Positions 1 to 9,134 of a stretch of DNA of 32,283 bases are shown piece after piece. The position numbers and the translations under genes were made by a program. The stretch covers positions 1 to 32,283 of the forward strand of contig CANKTP010000024.1 in NCBI GenBank assembly GCA_947486375.1. The letters are read 5' to 3'. The DNA is from Candidatus Hydrogenedentota bacterium (lineage in GTDB: Bacteria; Hydrogenedentota; Hydrogenedentia; Hydrogenedentales; GCA-2746185). The notes beneath the pieces are model-generated. The model had not been told where the DNA came from, made no database searches, and worked only from the letters and a program-made list of their open reading frames with translations. Position 1 is the stretch's first letter. The number at the start of each line of letters is the position of its first letter.

Positions 1-1
1 C

Positions 2-1603
2 AAGGCCTTGCTTGAATCTCGAACGGCCACCTTCGAAGAGGCCAAGGCGCTGTACGCGAAGGACCCGAATACCCCGATTTACGAGGAAGGCATCGAGGAA
101 TTGGTCTCGCGGGACCCGGGTATCCAGTACTTGGAGGCCGAGTTGGTCCGGCTCGAGACGGAATCGCAGACGAAGCGGGAGTCCCTGCGGGAAACGCATC
201 CCGACATCAAGGATTTCCAGCGGCGGCTGGACGTGATCCAGGGGAAATTGACCACGGCCAAGTCGGAAACCCGCGGCAAACGGATTAGCGAGGTCGAGGC
301 GCGGCTTGGCCAGGACATCGACATTGCCGTGAGGACCCTCCAGGAGACGGAAGAACGCACGGAGAGTTTCAGGAAGACGATCGACGATCATAACCGGGAG
401 CAGATCAAGGCCTCGCCCGAAATCGAGCAGTTCCGCGACGCCACGGCGGAGATCGACAAGCTCAGCACCCAGAAAAAAGATCTCGAGTTGCGCCAGGCGG
501 AACTCGACCTCGAGTCGCAGGCGCCCGCGCGCGTCAGCATCGTGTCGAGCCCGGTGGTCCCGACAGCGCCGGATTCGGGCCGCCGGCTCCAGTTGATCCT
601 GCTGGTGTTGGCGGGATCCGCGAGCATGGGGATCGCGGCCGCGCTTTGGCGCGAACTGACGAACCAGCATGCCCGCACGCCGCAAGACATCGCCGCGGTC
701 ACCCCGTTGCCGATCCTGGCGTTGATTCCCGACGCCACGATGGAGCGGTTTGGCGACAACTTGCACATGCCGTTGCTTACCAAGGATTTTCCCGATTCCC
801 CGACGGCAGACGAGGTGCGGCGCATCCTGGCGCGCATCATTTATCCGCCCGACGATACCGTCGAGGTCAACAGTTGCATGATCACCAGCCCGACGCGGGG
901 CGACGGAAAGACCACCTTGGCGTGCAACTTGGCGATCGCCCTGGCGCAGGCCAACCGGCGGGTGCTGTTAATCGACGTGTGCCCCCGCAATCCGCGGGTC
1001 GAGTGGTCATTCGGGCTCGAGCCCGACGCCGGTCTCGCCGAGGCCCTCTTGGGCGAAGCCAGCTTCGACATGCTGGCGCGGCCAACCGAGCTCGAGAACC
1101 TCAATGTCCTGGGACCGGGCCGGCGGGTCGAGGAACTGCGGGGCAAATTGGCCTCGCGGGCAATGACCGAGTTTCTCGAGATGGTCGAGAAGGATTACGA
1201 CCATGTGATCATCGACACCCCGCCCGCGCTGCTGATGTCGGATGCGAAACTCTTGGCGCCCATCGTGGACGGGGTCGTGGTCGTGATCGGTTCGGGCGCC
1301 TCGACCCTGGGCATGTTCCGGCGTTGCCTGACGGAGTTGGACCAGGTCAGCGCGAACTTGATCGGCATTGTCATCAACCGGATGAAACCGACCCGCGGCG
1401 GCTACATGCGGCGCAATTTGGAGCTTTTCTACCATTACGAGGACCGCTCGGGGGAAGCCCGGGTAGCCCGCGACCTTCCCGAGATGAAAATCTCCGACAT
1501 GGAACTGGACGACGAGAACGAGGACGACTCCCTCGAGCCCGCCATTGTCCTCTTGGCCGGCGACGAACGAAATCCGCGTCGCGACCCCTTCAAGAACGGA
1601 TGA
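2..1603 (+). CDS. Wzz-type chain-length regulator fused to a BY-kinase domain (5' partial)
   Basis: This is an inner-membrane regulator of exopolysaccharide polymerisation and export. The reading frame is open to the left edge, so the first Wzz transmembrane segment is missing. Numbering from the TTG at 8, residues about 40-165 are charged coiled coil (periplasmic). A Pro-rich stretch and a second membrane segment lie near 180-215, and a cytoplasmic P-loop ATPase domain spans about 270-475. The Walker A motif is SPTRGDGKTT with K301, and Walker B is VIIDTPP with D403. Walker A' reads LLIDVCPR: D323 and R327 are present, but the second Asp of the usual DxDxR is Cys325. The C-terminal tail after FYHYE is acidic and has no tyrosine cluster. 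The gene lies at the head of the visible cluster, just upstream of a WecG-family transferase. The fold assignment is firm; whether it is an active tyrosine autokinase is doubtful. Confidence 0.9.
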   Translation, partial: KALLESRTATFEEAKALYAKDPNTPIYEEGIEELVSRDPGIQYLEAELVRLETESQTKRESLRETHPDIKDFQRRLDVIQGKLTTAKSETRGKRISEVEARLGQDIDIAVRTLQETEERTESFRKTIDDHNREQIKASPEIEQFRDATAEIDKLSTQKKDLELRQAELDLESQAPARVSIVSSPVVPTAPDSGRRLQLILLVLAGSASMGIAAALWRELTNQHARTPQDIAAVTPLPILALIPDATMERFGDNLHMPLLTKDFPDSPTADEVRRILARIIYPPDDTVEVNSCMITSPTRGDGKTTLACNLAIALAQANRRVLLIDVCPRNPRVEWSFGLEPDAGLAEALLGEASFDMLARPTELENLNVLGPGRRVEELRGKLASRAMTEFLEMVEKDYDHVIIDTPPALLMSDAKLLAPIVDGVVVVIGSGASTLGMFRRCLTELDQVSANLIGIVINRMKPTRGGYMRRNLELFYHYEDRSGEARVARDLPEMKISDMELDDENEDDSLEPAIVLLAGDERNPRRDPFKNG

Positions 1604-1617
1604 GACCGGAGAGTCGA

Positions 1618-2421
1618 ATGTCGTCGAATGACGTCACGGAGGCGGGGACGGGGACGGGCGAAACGATTTCCCTGTGTGAGGTGCCTATCGACAACGTGAC
1701 GCTCGATGAGGCCTTGGCGCGCATCGACGCATGTATTGCCCAAGGGCGCGGGGGCTACGTGACCACGCCGAACGTCGATCATGTGTGCCGCTTCCATCGC
1801 GATGAGCGGTTTCGCAATGCCTACCGCGAAAGTTTTCTCCGGCTGGCGGATGGGATGCCGCTGCTTTGGGCCAGCAGGCTCTTCGGGAAGGCGATTAGGC
1901 AGAAATTGAGCGGCTCGGACTTCGTGTATTGGTTGGCGGAACATGCCTCCGGGAAGGGTTACCCACTATTTTTATTCGGCGCGGCCGAGGGCGTGGCCGA
2001 CGCGGCGGCGGCGAAATTGCGCGCGCTGTATCCTGGATTGCTCATCGCGGGGACCCATAGTCCGCCGCTCGGGTTCGATCGCGACCCGGCGGCCAGCAGC
2101 GACGCCATGCGCCGCGTCAAGGACTCGGGGGCGCGGGTTTGCTATGTCGCGTTGGGCACTCCCAAGCAAGAGTTGTGGATGCAGGAGGCCTCCCGCGTGC
2201 CGGGAATGCCCATCATGCTGGGTATTGGGGCCAGCCTTGATTTCATTGCCGGCCGCACGAAGCGGGCGCCGGTCTTCCTCCAGAAGACGGGGTTGGAATG
2301 GTTTTGGCGGCTATGCATGGAACCGCGGCGGCTGTGGCGCCGCTACCTGATAGATGACAGCTATTTTCTTGTGCTACTCTTGCGCGAGGCAAGGTTAAGC
2401 TGGTCCCGGCGGGCCGGTTGA
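1618..2421 (+). CDS. WecG/TagA/CpsF family glycosyltransferase
   Basis: A GT26-family enzyme that typically transfers N-acetylmannosamine(uronate) or a related sugar from UDP onto an undecaprenyl-linked acceptor at the inner face of the membrane. Family landmarks are all present: TPNVDHV near the N-terminus, the LADGMPLLWASR segment carrying the conserved Asp, GSDFVYWLAE, the nucleotide-binding FLFGAAEGV, VALGTPKQELWM, and a basic C-terminal tail ending in paired Arg and Trp residues that may hold the protein at the membrane. The ATG at 1618 is preferred because GGAGAG lies 4 nt upstream. An ATG at 1600, overlapping the previous stop as ATGA, is an alternative adding six residues. The length of 267 residues is normal. 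The exact sugar cannot be told from sequence. Confidence 0.9.
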   Translation: MSSNDVTEAGTGTGETISLCEVPIDNVTLDEALARIDACIAQGRGGYVTTPNVDHVCRFHRDERFRNAYRESFLRLADGMPLLWASRLFGKAIRQKLSGSDFVYWLAEHASGKGYPLFLFGAAEGVADAAAAKLRALYPGLLIAGTHSPPLGFDRDPAASSDAMRRVKDSGARVCYVALGTPKQELWMQEASRVPGMPIMLGIGASLDFIAGRTKRAPVFLQKTGLEWFWRLCMEPRRLWRRYLIDDSYFLVLLLREARLSWSRRAG

Positions 2422-2450
2422 AGCGACGATTCTAGGCGGATGCACGCATC

Positions 2451-5400
2451 ATGGCGCGAAGACGTTGGATAGTGTGGACCGGGGCGGCGCTGCTGGTCCT
2501 CGTGGCGATTGGCCTGGGCGGGGCGGGATTTTACTTCCAACGCCAAAAGATGCAGGTGCGCGAGGCCTTCGAGAAGGGGAACGCCGCCTACGACGAGGGA
2601 AATTTCAGCCAGGCCGAGATGTACCTCGGGTTCTACTTGCACGAAAACCGGGATGACGCGGACACGCTGCTGAAATACGCGGACTCGGCCATGAAATTGC
2701 TTCCCGACCGCATGCGCAAGTTCCAGAAGGCGGCCCAAGCGTACCAGCAGGTCGAGACGCTCCGCCCCGGGGACCTGGATGCCGTCCACAACATCATCGA
2801 CATCCAAGTGAAGAAGCGGGCGTGGCAGGATCTCGATTATTACTCGGGGCTGTACCTGGAAAACCTGCCTGACGATCCCTACCTGAAGTTCCACAGGGCG
2901 CTCGCCCACGACCGGTTGGACCACTTCGACGAGGCCGTGAACGCCTACAAGGCGTTAATCGCGGAGAACACATCCTATGCCGAATGTTATTTCAACCTGG
3001 CCCGGAAGTACGAGAGCCGTAATTTTGGCGGGGAGGCCGCCCGCGTATTTTCCGACGCGCTGGCCGCGAAGCCGGATGACGCCGCCCTCCGCGGCCAGTA
3101 CGCCCGCTACTTGCTCTCGAAGAAATCGTTCGATTTGGCCAAGGTGGAGATCGACATGGCCTTGGCAGGCCTCCCCGGGGACGCGCAGCTCCTGACGTTG
3201 GCGAGTCAAACCGCGATGGCGCTGGAACAATGGGACGAGGCGATAGACTTGGCCGGCAAGGCGATCGCCACGGGCAAGGCGCAGCCCGAGGCCTATCTCG
3301 CGGCCACCGTCGCATACGAGCGCAAGCAAGATATTCCCGGAGCGATCGCCTTCCTCGACGGGATGGATAAGGCCACGAGGGTCGATTCTCCCGAAATCTT
3401 CATGACTCACGTCGAGTTGCTGACCATCACGAGCAGGTTGGCCGAGGCGGATGCCCTAATCGAGGAGTACCGCAAGATTTACCCGGACAACTACACCGTC
3501 CTCGGCTACCTCGATTCCCGGTTGTTGCTGGCCCGGGGCAACGCGAAGAAGGCCGCCCTCCAACTGACGAGCATGGTCGAAACGAAGCCCGATTTCCGCC
3601 AGGCGCAGTACTACCTCATTCTCGCCCTGCTGGAGTCGAACGATCTCGGCCGCGCCCGCGTAAACTTGGAAACTTTCGTCCGGAGTTTCCCGGACGATTC
3701 GAGGGCCCGCGCGCTGCTCGATAGCCGGTTTGGGACGGGACAGACGCTTGCGCGCGCGAGCCAGGCCGCCGATCGGTTGATCGCGGACCCCAGCGCGGGG
3801 GCGCGCCCGCTCATTGCCGCCGCGACGGCGCTGTACGACCAGGCCATACGCACGCGGACCCTGGACACGAATGGGCCAAGGGTATTCGAGCTGCTGACGA
3901 AGGCCATCGCGGCGGACCCGATGACCCCGGAATCCTATCCGATCATGGTCGAGTTGTTGACCTACCAAGGGGACCTGGAAAAGGCCGAGGCCGTTTTGGC
4001 CGCCGCGACCGAGGCGGGCCTTCCGGCGGAATCGACGCGGCTCCCGCGCGCGGCGATTCTCCTGTCGAAAAAGGACTCGGCGGGTGCCAACGCGATCTAC
4101 GAGAACGAGGTCTTGGGGGCGCCGCGGCTGACGGTGAACGAGGCGATGCGTTGGGCCGAATTTCTCGCCCGGCGCGCGACCCTCGATTCGGGACTCACGG
4201 CGCTCGAGAAGGCGTTGCCCAAGATGTCGCCCGAGGATCGCGCGTCCATCCTTGTCGAGCCCGTCTCGTTGTGCATCCGCTTGAACGAACTTGACCGCGC
4301 GCGCGAGCTCCTCGCGGCGCTCGATCAGGCCCCCTCCGAATCGGCGGACGCTGCTCCCTTGCTGGAGGCCCAAAAAGAGGCCCTTATCCAAGCCTATGCC
4401 GGGAACGGCCCCTCGAGGAATCCCTCGGCGGCGCTGGCGCTGGTACGGGAGCTTGACGCGGCAACGCCGGGCAAAGTGGACATTCAAGTGTTGTTGGCGC
4501 GGGTGCTAATGCGGATGGACCCGCCCGAGACGGAGGAAGCCAAGAAGGTGGCCGAGGCGCTGTTGGAGGAGCACTCGACCAATCCCGGCGTAGTCACGAC
4601 GTTGGCCACGCTCGCGATGGAACGGCAGGACTACAAGGCGGCCCTCGACTACGCCAAGCGGGCGACGCTCCTGGATCCGAATAACCTCGAGACCCAAATG
4701 TCGCTCGCGGAGTTGCAACTCCGATTGAACTTTTTCAAGGACGCGATCGTCTCGCTCGAACGGGCCCGCGACATCGACCCGTCATCGCTGCACCCGCTCG
4801 AGCTTCTGGCCGAGGCCTACCTCAAGAACGGCGACCTTCCGAACGCCGAGGCGGCGGCGCAGAGCCTTGTGTCCCGCGCCGCGTCGGACGCCCCCGAGAT
4901 CGAGGATCGGCTCAAACTTCTATTGAGCCGAATCCAGCTGGAAAAGGGAGAAAACCTCGATGAGGCCACGGAGGTCTTCCGCAAACGCCATGCGGCGAAT
5001 CCCGGGAACTTGGCGGCGGCCAGCGACTTGTCGGTGGCCCTTGCCCGGCAGGACAAGGCCGGCGAGGCGGAATCGATATTGCAGGCCTTCGTGGATTCGA
5101 ACGAAGGCAATGCCGACGCCTGGGTGGCGTTGGGGCGCTTCTATCTGGCACAGCGGCGGAATTCCGAGGCGTCGCGCTCGTTGTCGCGGGCGTTGATCCT
5201 AAATCGCGACCAACCCGACGCCCTTCGCACGATGATCGCGGTCCAGATGGGGCAAGGCGACAAGGCAGGGGTCATCGACCTCATCGACCGTTACCTGGGC
5301 ATGCAACCGGGCGACGGGGAGATTTGGTACCGCAAGGCGCTGGCGCTCGCGCAGTCGGAAGAACCGGCGCGGGCCATGGAGGCGATCGAACGGGCGATCT

Positions 5401-5681
5401 CGATTGGTCCGAACTACGAGTGGCTGTATTTGCGTTCGGTCCTGCGCATCGAGGCGAAGCTGTTTCGACCGGCCCTCGAGGATCTCGACTTGGTCGTGGA
5501 AAAATACCCCGTCAGTTCCGCGCCCATCGAGTTGTCCTTCGCGCGGGCGTACCTCGGCCTCAAGGATTTGGACGCCGCGCGCGAACACTTTGACGACGCG
5601 ATCCGGCGCACGCGCAAGGACGATGCCGCGATGCAGGGCGAGCTTGCAGCGTTCAAGGCGCAGTTGGACGCCCCGCAGTGA
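2451..5681 (+). CDS. Membrane-anchored giant TPR protein of the exopolysaccharide/exosortase locus
   Basis: A 1076-residue protein with a basic N-terminus (MARRR), one membrane segment at about 8-29, and then an almost uninterrupted array of degenerate tetratricopeptide repeats, for example around LKYADSAMK, ALDYAKRATLLDPNN and DAREHFDDAIRRTR. The bulk should lie outside the cytoplasmic membrane and act as a protein-protein scaffold. Long TPR proteins are a known companion of exosortase/exopolysaccharide loci (PEP-CTERM-system TPR proteins, PrsT-like) and of polymer export machines such as AlgK or BcsC. That role is inferred here from position between the polymer glycosyltransferase and the exosortase. 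No C-terminal outer-membrane barrel is evident; the repeats run to the end. The stop overlaps the exosortase start as GTGA, suggesting coupled translation. Confidence 0.88.
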   Translation: MARRRWIVWTGAALLVLVAIGLGGAGFYFQRQKMQVREAFEKGNAAYDEGNFSQAEMYLGFYLHENRDDADTLLKYADSAMKLLPDRMRKFQKAAQAYQQVETLRPGDLDAVHNIIDIQVKKRAWQDLDYYSGLYLENLPDDPYLKFHRALAHDRLDHFDEAVNAYKALIAENTSYAECYFNLARKYESRNFGGEAARVFSDALAAKPDDAALRGQYARYLLSKKSFDLAKVEIDMALAGLPGDAQLLTLASQTAMALEQWDEAIDLAGKAIATGKAQPEAYLAATVAYERKQDIPGAIAFLDGMDKATRVDSPEIFMTHVELLTITSRLAEADALIEEYRKIYPDNYTVLGYLDSRLLLARGNAKKAALQLTSMVETKPDFRQAQYYLILALLESNDLGRARVNLETFVRSFPDDSRARALLDSRFGTGQTLARASQAADRLIADPSAGARPLIAAATALYDQAIRTRTLDTNGPRVFELLTKAIAADPMTPESYPIMVELLTYQGDLEKAEAVLAAATEAGLPAESTRLPRAAILLSKKDSAGANAIYENEVLGAPRLTVNEAMRWAEFLARRATLDSGLTALEKALPKMSPEDRASILVEPVSLCIRLNELDRARELLAALDQAPSESADAAPLLEAQKEALIQAYAGNGPSRNPSAALALVRELDAATPGKVDIQVLLARVLMRMDPPETEEAKKVAEALLEEHSTNPGVVTTLATLAMERQDYKAALDYAKRATLLDPNNLETQMSLAELQLRLNFFKDAIVSLERARDIDPSSLHPLELLAEAYLKNGDLPNAEAAAQSLVSRAASDAPEIEDRLKLLLSRIQLEKGENLDEATEVFRKRHAANPGNLAAASDLSVALARQDKAGEAESILQAFVDSNEGNADAWVALGRFYLAQRRNSEASRSLSRALILNRDQPDALRTMIAVQMGQGDKAGVIDLIDRYLGMQPGDGEIWYRKALALAQSEEPARAMEAIERAISIGPNYEWLYLRSVLRIEAKLFRPALEDLDLVVEKYPVSSAPIELSFARAYLGLKDLDAAREHFDDAIRRTRKDDAAMQGELAAFKAQLDAPQ

Positions 5682-6604
5682 GCGTCCCCTTGGGCGCCGG
5701 GAGCGGCGTTATCCCGGATGGCGCCGCCTCGATGCGTTCGATTCCGCGGCCATTGTCGATCTCGTTTGTGCCGATTGCGGGCCTGTTGTTCTTCTTGTAT
5801 CGGCGCGCGTTCTTCGACATGTGGACGAATTGGAACTCGGCGGACTCCTATTACAGCCATGGTGCCCTGATCCCCTTGATTTCGCTGGGCTTGGCGTGGC
5901 TCAAGCGAAACGACTTTTTCGCCGCGCCGGCAGGCGCCTCCGCCCTGGGATATGCGCCCATGATCGCCGCGGCGCTGTTGTTAATCGCCAGCGATTTCCT
6001 GGGCTTCGGGGTGTTCGGGCAACTCTCGATCGTGCCGATGCTGGCGGGACTTTCGCTCCTCTTGCTTGGACGCGCGCGCACGCGGGTGCTTTGGTTTCCG
6101 CTCGCGTTCTTGTTCATGATGGTCCCGTTGCCCGGGTCGGTCGTCCAGAGCATCGCGTTCCGGCTAAAGATTTTCGCCGCGGACGCGGCCGTGTTCTTGG
6201 TCAAGGCCGCCGGGTTCCCGATGCGGCTCGAGGGTTCCTTCATTCACTTCAATGATGACAGCCTCCTGGTGGGCGATGTCTGCGGGGGCCTGCGTTCCCT
6301 AATCGCCTTGCTGGCCATTGGCGTCCTCATGGCATATTTCAGCAAGACCCGGCCTTGGGCCCAGGTCATGATCCTGGGCATGTCGGCCCCAATCGCGGTT
6401 GCCGCCAACGTGTTCCGGATCGTCCTTTTGTGCGTCGTGGGATATTACAAGGGAAGCGAATTCGCCGCTGGCCGTTTCCATGACGTCTCGGGTATCTTGA
6501 TTTTCGCCGTGGCCTTCGTCTTGTTCTTCACCCTCGAGGGCGCGCTGCGTGCGTTCGCCGCGACCAAGCCCGTCGAGGAAACCACGGAGCCCCGCCCGTC
6601 GTGA
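5678..6604 (+). CDS. xrt: Exosortase
   Basis: A polytopic membrane cysteine protease/transpeptidase of the exosortase family, which cleaves the C-terminal sorting signal of exported proteins (usually PEP-CTERM) in bacteria that make exopolysaccharide. The 308-residue protein has about eight hydrophobic segments and all three family catalytic residues: Cys202 in GDVCGGLRSL, Arg247 in AANVFRI and His268 in FHDVSGIL. The early YSHGALIPLIS motif is also typical. The GTG start at 5678 overlaps the preceding TGA as GTGA, and the stop overlaps the EpsI start in the same way, so the three genes form a coupled unit. The separate epsI gene shows that this is a type in which EpsI is not fused. I cannot assign the numbered subfamily. 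No substrate with a matching sorting signal is seen in the window. Confidence 0.93.
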   Translation: MSVPLGAGSGVIPDGAASMRSIPRPLSISFVPIAGLLFFLYRRAFFDMWTNWNSADSYYSHGALIPLISLGLAWLKRNDFFAAPAGASALGYAPMIAAALLLIASDFLGFGVFGQLSIVPMLAGLSLLLLGRARTRVLWFPLAFLFMMVPLPGSVVQSIAFRLKIFAADAAVFLVKAAGFPMRLEGSFIHFNDDSLLVGDVCGGLRSLIALLAIGVLMAYFSKTRPWAQVMILGMSAPIAVAANVFRIVLLCVVGYYKGSEFAAGRFHDVSGILIFAVAFVLFFTLEGALRAFAATKPVEETTEPRPS

Positions 6605-7230
6605 AACACGCCATTGCCGCCATCGTGCTGCTCGCGGCCACCACCGGCGCCCACCTCTCAATCCAGCGCTCGCAAGAACAGGCGTACCGGGACAAGGCCG
6701 AAAAAGCGGTGCCGGCCGTCCCCTCGGTCATCGGCCCTTACACGCAATATGGGCCGGACTATGAGGTGGCGCCCCGGACCAAGGAACTCCTTCAATCCAG
6801 CCTCATCGTGATGCGCCAGTACCGGTCGCCCAGGCGTAACCCGCTCTTTTTGACCCTCGTCTATGCGGGGACATCGCGCAAAAGCCTGCACTTCCCGGAG
6901 GTCTGCCTCGTAGGCCAGGGATGGGAGATTCGGGACCAAGCCCCGGCCCCGCTCGGGTTCAAGTTCACCGCCAAACGCCTGATGCTCGTCAAGGGGAACC
7001 AGAAAGAGGCCGTGGTCTATTTTTTCAAGACGGGCGACCAATATACCGGCAACTTTTTCTTGAACGCATGGTACTGGGCGCGCAACCAGGTTTCGCGGGG
7101 CGCGCCGACCTCGGCGATGATAAAGCTACATGCGCCCGTCGCGCGCGGCCAGAATGAAGAGACCGTATTCGCCACGCTCGAGGACTTCGCCTTGAAATTG
7201 ACCCCCATCCTCTCGAAAGTACTCAAGTGA
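6601..7230 (+). CDS. epsI: Exosortase-associated protein EpsI (DUF3485)
   Basis: A 209-residue protein with an N-terminal hydrophobic segment (about 4-20), predicted to expose the rest outside the cytoplasmic membrane. The family is found directly after or fused to exosortases. Its hallmark region is visible at about 97-112: HFPEVCLVGQGW, with a conserved His, Cys and Gly-Trp. A second conserved part, around VVYFFKTGDQYTGNFFLNAWYW, reads like the usual region where the protein comments on polymer-export loci place a hydrophobic strand pair. The biochemical function of EpsI is not established. The GTG start at 6601 overlaps the exosortase stop by 4 nt. The only oddity is the lack of any DNA between it and its partner; both length and context are typical. 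Confidence 0.9.
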   Translation: MKHAIAAIVLLAATTGAHLSIQRSQEQAYRDKAEKAVPAVPSVIGPYTQYGPDYEVAPRTKELLQSSLIVMRQYRSPRRNPLFLTLVYAGTSRKSLHFPEVCLVGQGWEIRDQAPAPLGFKFTAKRLMLVKGNQKEAVVYFFKTGDQYTGNFFLNAWYWARNQVSRGAPTSAMIKLHAPVARGQNEETVFATLEDFALKLTPILSKVLK

Positions 7231-7263
7231 TCGCGACGGCCACCAAGGATCGGGTGTGCGGCC

Positions 7264-8247
7264 GTGGCGGCTGAGAGTACCAAGCGGCTAGGTGTCATCA
7301 TTGTCAATTTTCGGACAGCCCGCTTGGTGGAACAGTGCCTCGCTTCCCTCGACGGCGAAGTCGATCCGGAGCGGGATGTCACGGTCGTCGTGGACAACGC
7401 CTCGAATGACGGTTCGGCGGAGGCCATCGAGCGAACAATCACCGAGCGGGGATGGAACGGCTGGGCCCGGTTGGTGCGTTCGCCGCTTAACGGGGGGTTC
7501 TCCGCGGGGAACAACGTGGGTATCCGGTCCATTGAGGCCGCGTCGTACCTATTGCTGAATAGCGACACCATCGTGCGCCCTGGCGCGCTCGCCGAGATGC
7601 TAGGCGCCCTCGAGTTGCACAAGGACGTCGGCCTACTGGGCCCGCGCCTCGAGTGGCCGGATGGAACGCCCCAAGAGAGCGTGTTTCGTCCGCACACCGC
7701 GATGAGCGAGTTCATCCGCGCGGCCAACACGGGCCCCATCACGGCGTTGTTGGATCGATACGTGGTGGCGCGCCCGGCCCAGCCTTCCCCGGTGGATTTT
7801 GCGTGGACCAGCTTCGCGTGTGTCTTGATCCGCCGGTCCGTGTTCGACCAGATCGGCCTGTTGGACGAGGGCTACTTCATGTATTACGAGGATGCGGACT
7901 TTTGCCGGCGAGCGGTAGCGGCGGGTCATCGCACGCTGCATTGGCCGGCGGCGCGCGTCGTGCATCTCCGGGGCGGCTCGGGCCCGGTCAAGGAATTGAG
8001 CGCGGCGCGCAAACGGCGGCCAACATACTTTTACGCGGCGCGGAACCGGTATTTCGCGCGGGCCCACGGGGCGGCGGGCGCATGGGCGGCGAACCTCGCC
8101 TGGTGCGCCGGGCGTGGCATCTCGCTGGCCCGGGAAATCTTGGGCGGCAAACCGACGCATGTGTGCGCGCGGGAGGCCACGGACATCTGGACTAATGCCC
8201 TTCATCCGCTGCGCCCGGCCGCTCCCGTGCGCGAGGCCGCGCCATGA
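7264..8247 (+). CDS. GT2 family glycosyltransferase (rhamnosyltransferase-like)
   Basis: A cytoplasmic, membrane-associated inverting glycosyltransferase that would add one sugar to the growing lipid-linked repeat. The 327-residue GT-A fold starts with GVIIVNFRT. It continues with VVDNASNDGS (nucleotide binding), LLNSDT (the NSD variant of the metal-binding DxD), and GYFMYYEDADFCRRA, where the acidic ED pair supplies the likely catalytic base. This pattern is that of the dTDP-rhamnosyltransferase-like branch (WbbL-like), but the donor cannot be fixed by sequence. The GTG at 7264 is the first credible start, with AAGGAT about 14 nt upstream. The gap of 33 nt after epsI is the largest within this run, yet no terminator is visible, so it is probably cotranscribed. 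The stop overlaps the sulfotransferase ATG as ATGA. Confidence 0.9.
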   Translation: MAAESTKRLGVIIVNFRTARLVEQCLASLDGEVDPERDVTVVVDNASNDGSAEAIERTITERGWNGWARLVRSPLNGGFSAGNNVGIRSIEAASYLLLNSDTIVRPGALAEMLGALELHKDVGLLGPRLEWPDGTPQESVFRPHTAMSEFIRAANTGPITALLDRYVVARPAQPSPVDFAWTSFACVLIRRSVFDQIGLLDEGYFMYYEDADFCRRAVAAGHRTLHWPAARVVHLRGGSGPVKELSAARKRRPTYFYAARNRYFARAHGAAGAWAANLAWCAGRGISLAREILGGKPTHVCAREATDIWTNALHPLRPAAPVREAAP

Positions 8248-9134
8248 ACGGACTTCCGGATTTCATCATCATTGGCGCGATGAAATGCGCGACCACCACC
8301 CTGCATGCCCAGCTCGCCCATCAACCGGGTTTTTTTCTCAGCGAGCCGAAAGAACCGAACTTCTTCAGCAACGATGAAATTTACGCGCGCGGAATGGACT
8401 GGTACCGCGGACTTTTCGCGGGCGCCCCCCCAGGCGCCTTGTGCGGGGAGTCGAGCACGCACTACACGAAGTTGCCCACCTATCCGCGGACCATCGAGCG
8501 CATGACGGAGCATGTGCCGGGCGCGAAACTCATTTACGTGATGCGGCACCCCATCGACCGCCTGGTGTCGCAGTATGTCCACGAATGGACGCAACGGGTG
8601 ATCTCGACGCCGATAGACGATGCCTTGGACGATCATCCGGAACTGATCGACTACAGCCGCTACGCCATGCAGTTGCGGCCGTTTCTCGATACCCATGGGC
8701 GCAGCCGGGTTCTTCCCGTCTTCTTTGACAACCTGGGTACGCGGCCGCGGGCGGAGCTCGAACGGGTTTGCCGCTTCCTCGGCCATGCGGGGACGCCGGC
8801 TTGGCGCGCGGAAGACGATGCGCAAAATACATCGAGCGAACGAATGCGGCGGAGCCCGCTGCGCGACGCCGTCCTCAACTTTCCGCCGGCGCGTTGGGCG
8901 CGCCGCGCCCTCGTTCCGGTCTCGGTCCGCGAGCGGGTCAAGGCGCTGTGGATGATGAAAAAGCGCCCCGAGCTTTCGGCGGGGAATGTCGAGCGGCTCG
9001 AGAAAATATTCGACGAGGACCTGGCCGAGGTAGGCCGTTGGCTTGGCATCGAGTTGAATTGCCGGAACTTCAAGCAGGCCGCGGCCGCGACACCGCCGGG
9101 GTGGGCCGAGGCCGGTGGAGGCCCGCGGTCTTGA
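8244..9134 (+). CDS. Sulfotransferase (PAPS-dependent, carbohydrate type)
   Basis: Transfers a sulfuryl group from 3'-phosphoadenylyl sulfate, most likely to a hydroxyl or amino group of the polysaccharide or its lipid-linked precursor. The 296-residue protein has the 5'-phosphosulfate loop IIGAMKCATTTL with Lys14 at the very N-terminus, a KEPNFF motif at 36-41 as in heparan/N-deacetylase-type sulfotransferases, and the 3'-phosphate motif MRHPIDRLVSQY with Arg101 and Ser109. It lies between two GT2 genes and overlaps both by 4 nt (ATGA upstream, TTGA downstream), which ties it to polymer synthesis rather than to small-molecule metabolism. PAPS-synthesis genes are not in the window. The family assignment is secure; the acceptor is inferred from context. 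Confidence 0.9.
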   Translation: MNGLPDFIIIGAMKCATTTLHAQLAHQPGFFLSEPKEPNFFSNDEIYARGMDWYRGLFAGAPPGALCGESSTHYTKLPTYPRTIERMTEHVPGAKLIYVMRHPIDRLVSQYVHEWTQRVISTPIDDALDDHPELIDYSRYAMQLRPFLDTHGRSRVLPVFFDNLGTRPRAELERVCRFLGHAGTPAWRAEDDAQNTSSERMRRSPLRDAVLNFPPARWARRALVPVSVRERVKALWMMKKRPELSAGNVERLEKIFDEDLAEVGRWLGIELNCRNFKQAAAATPPGWAEAGGGPRS

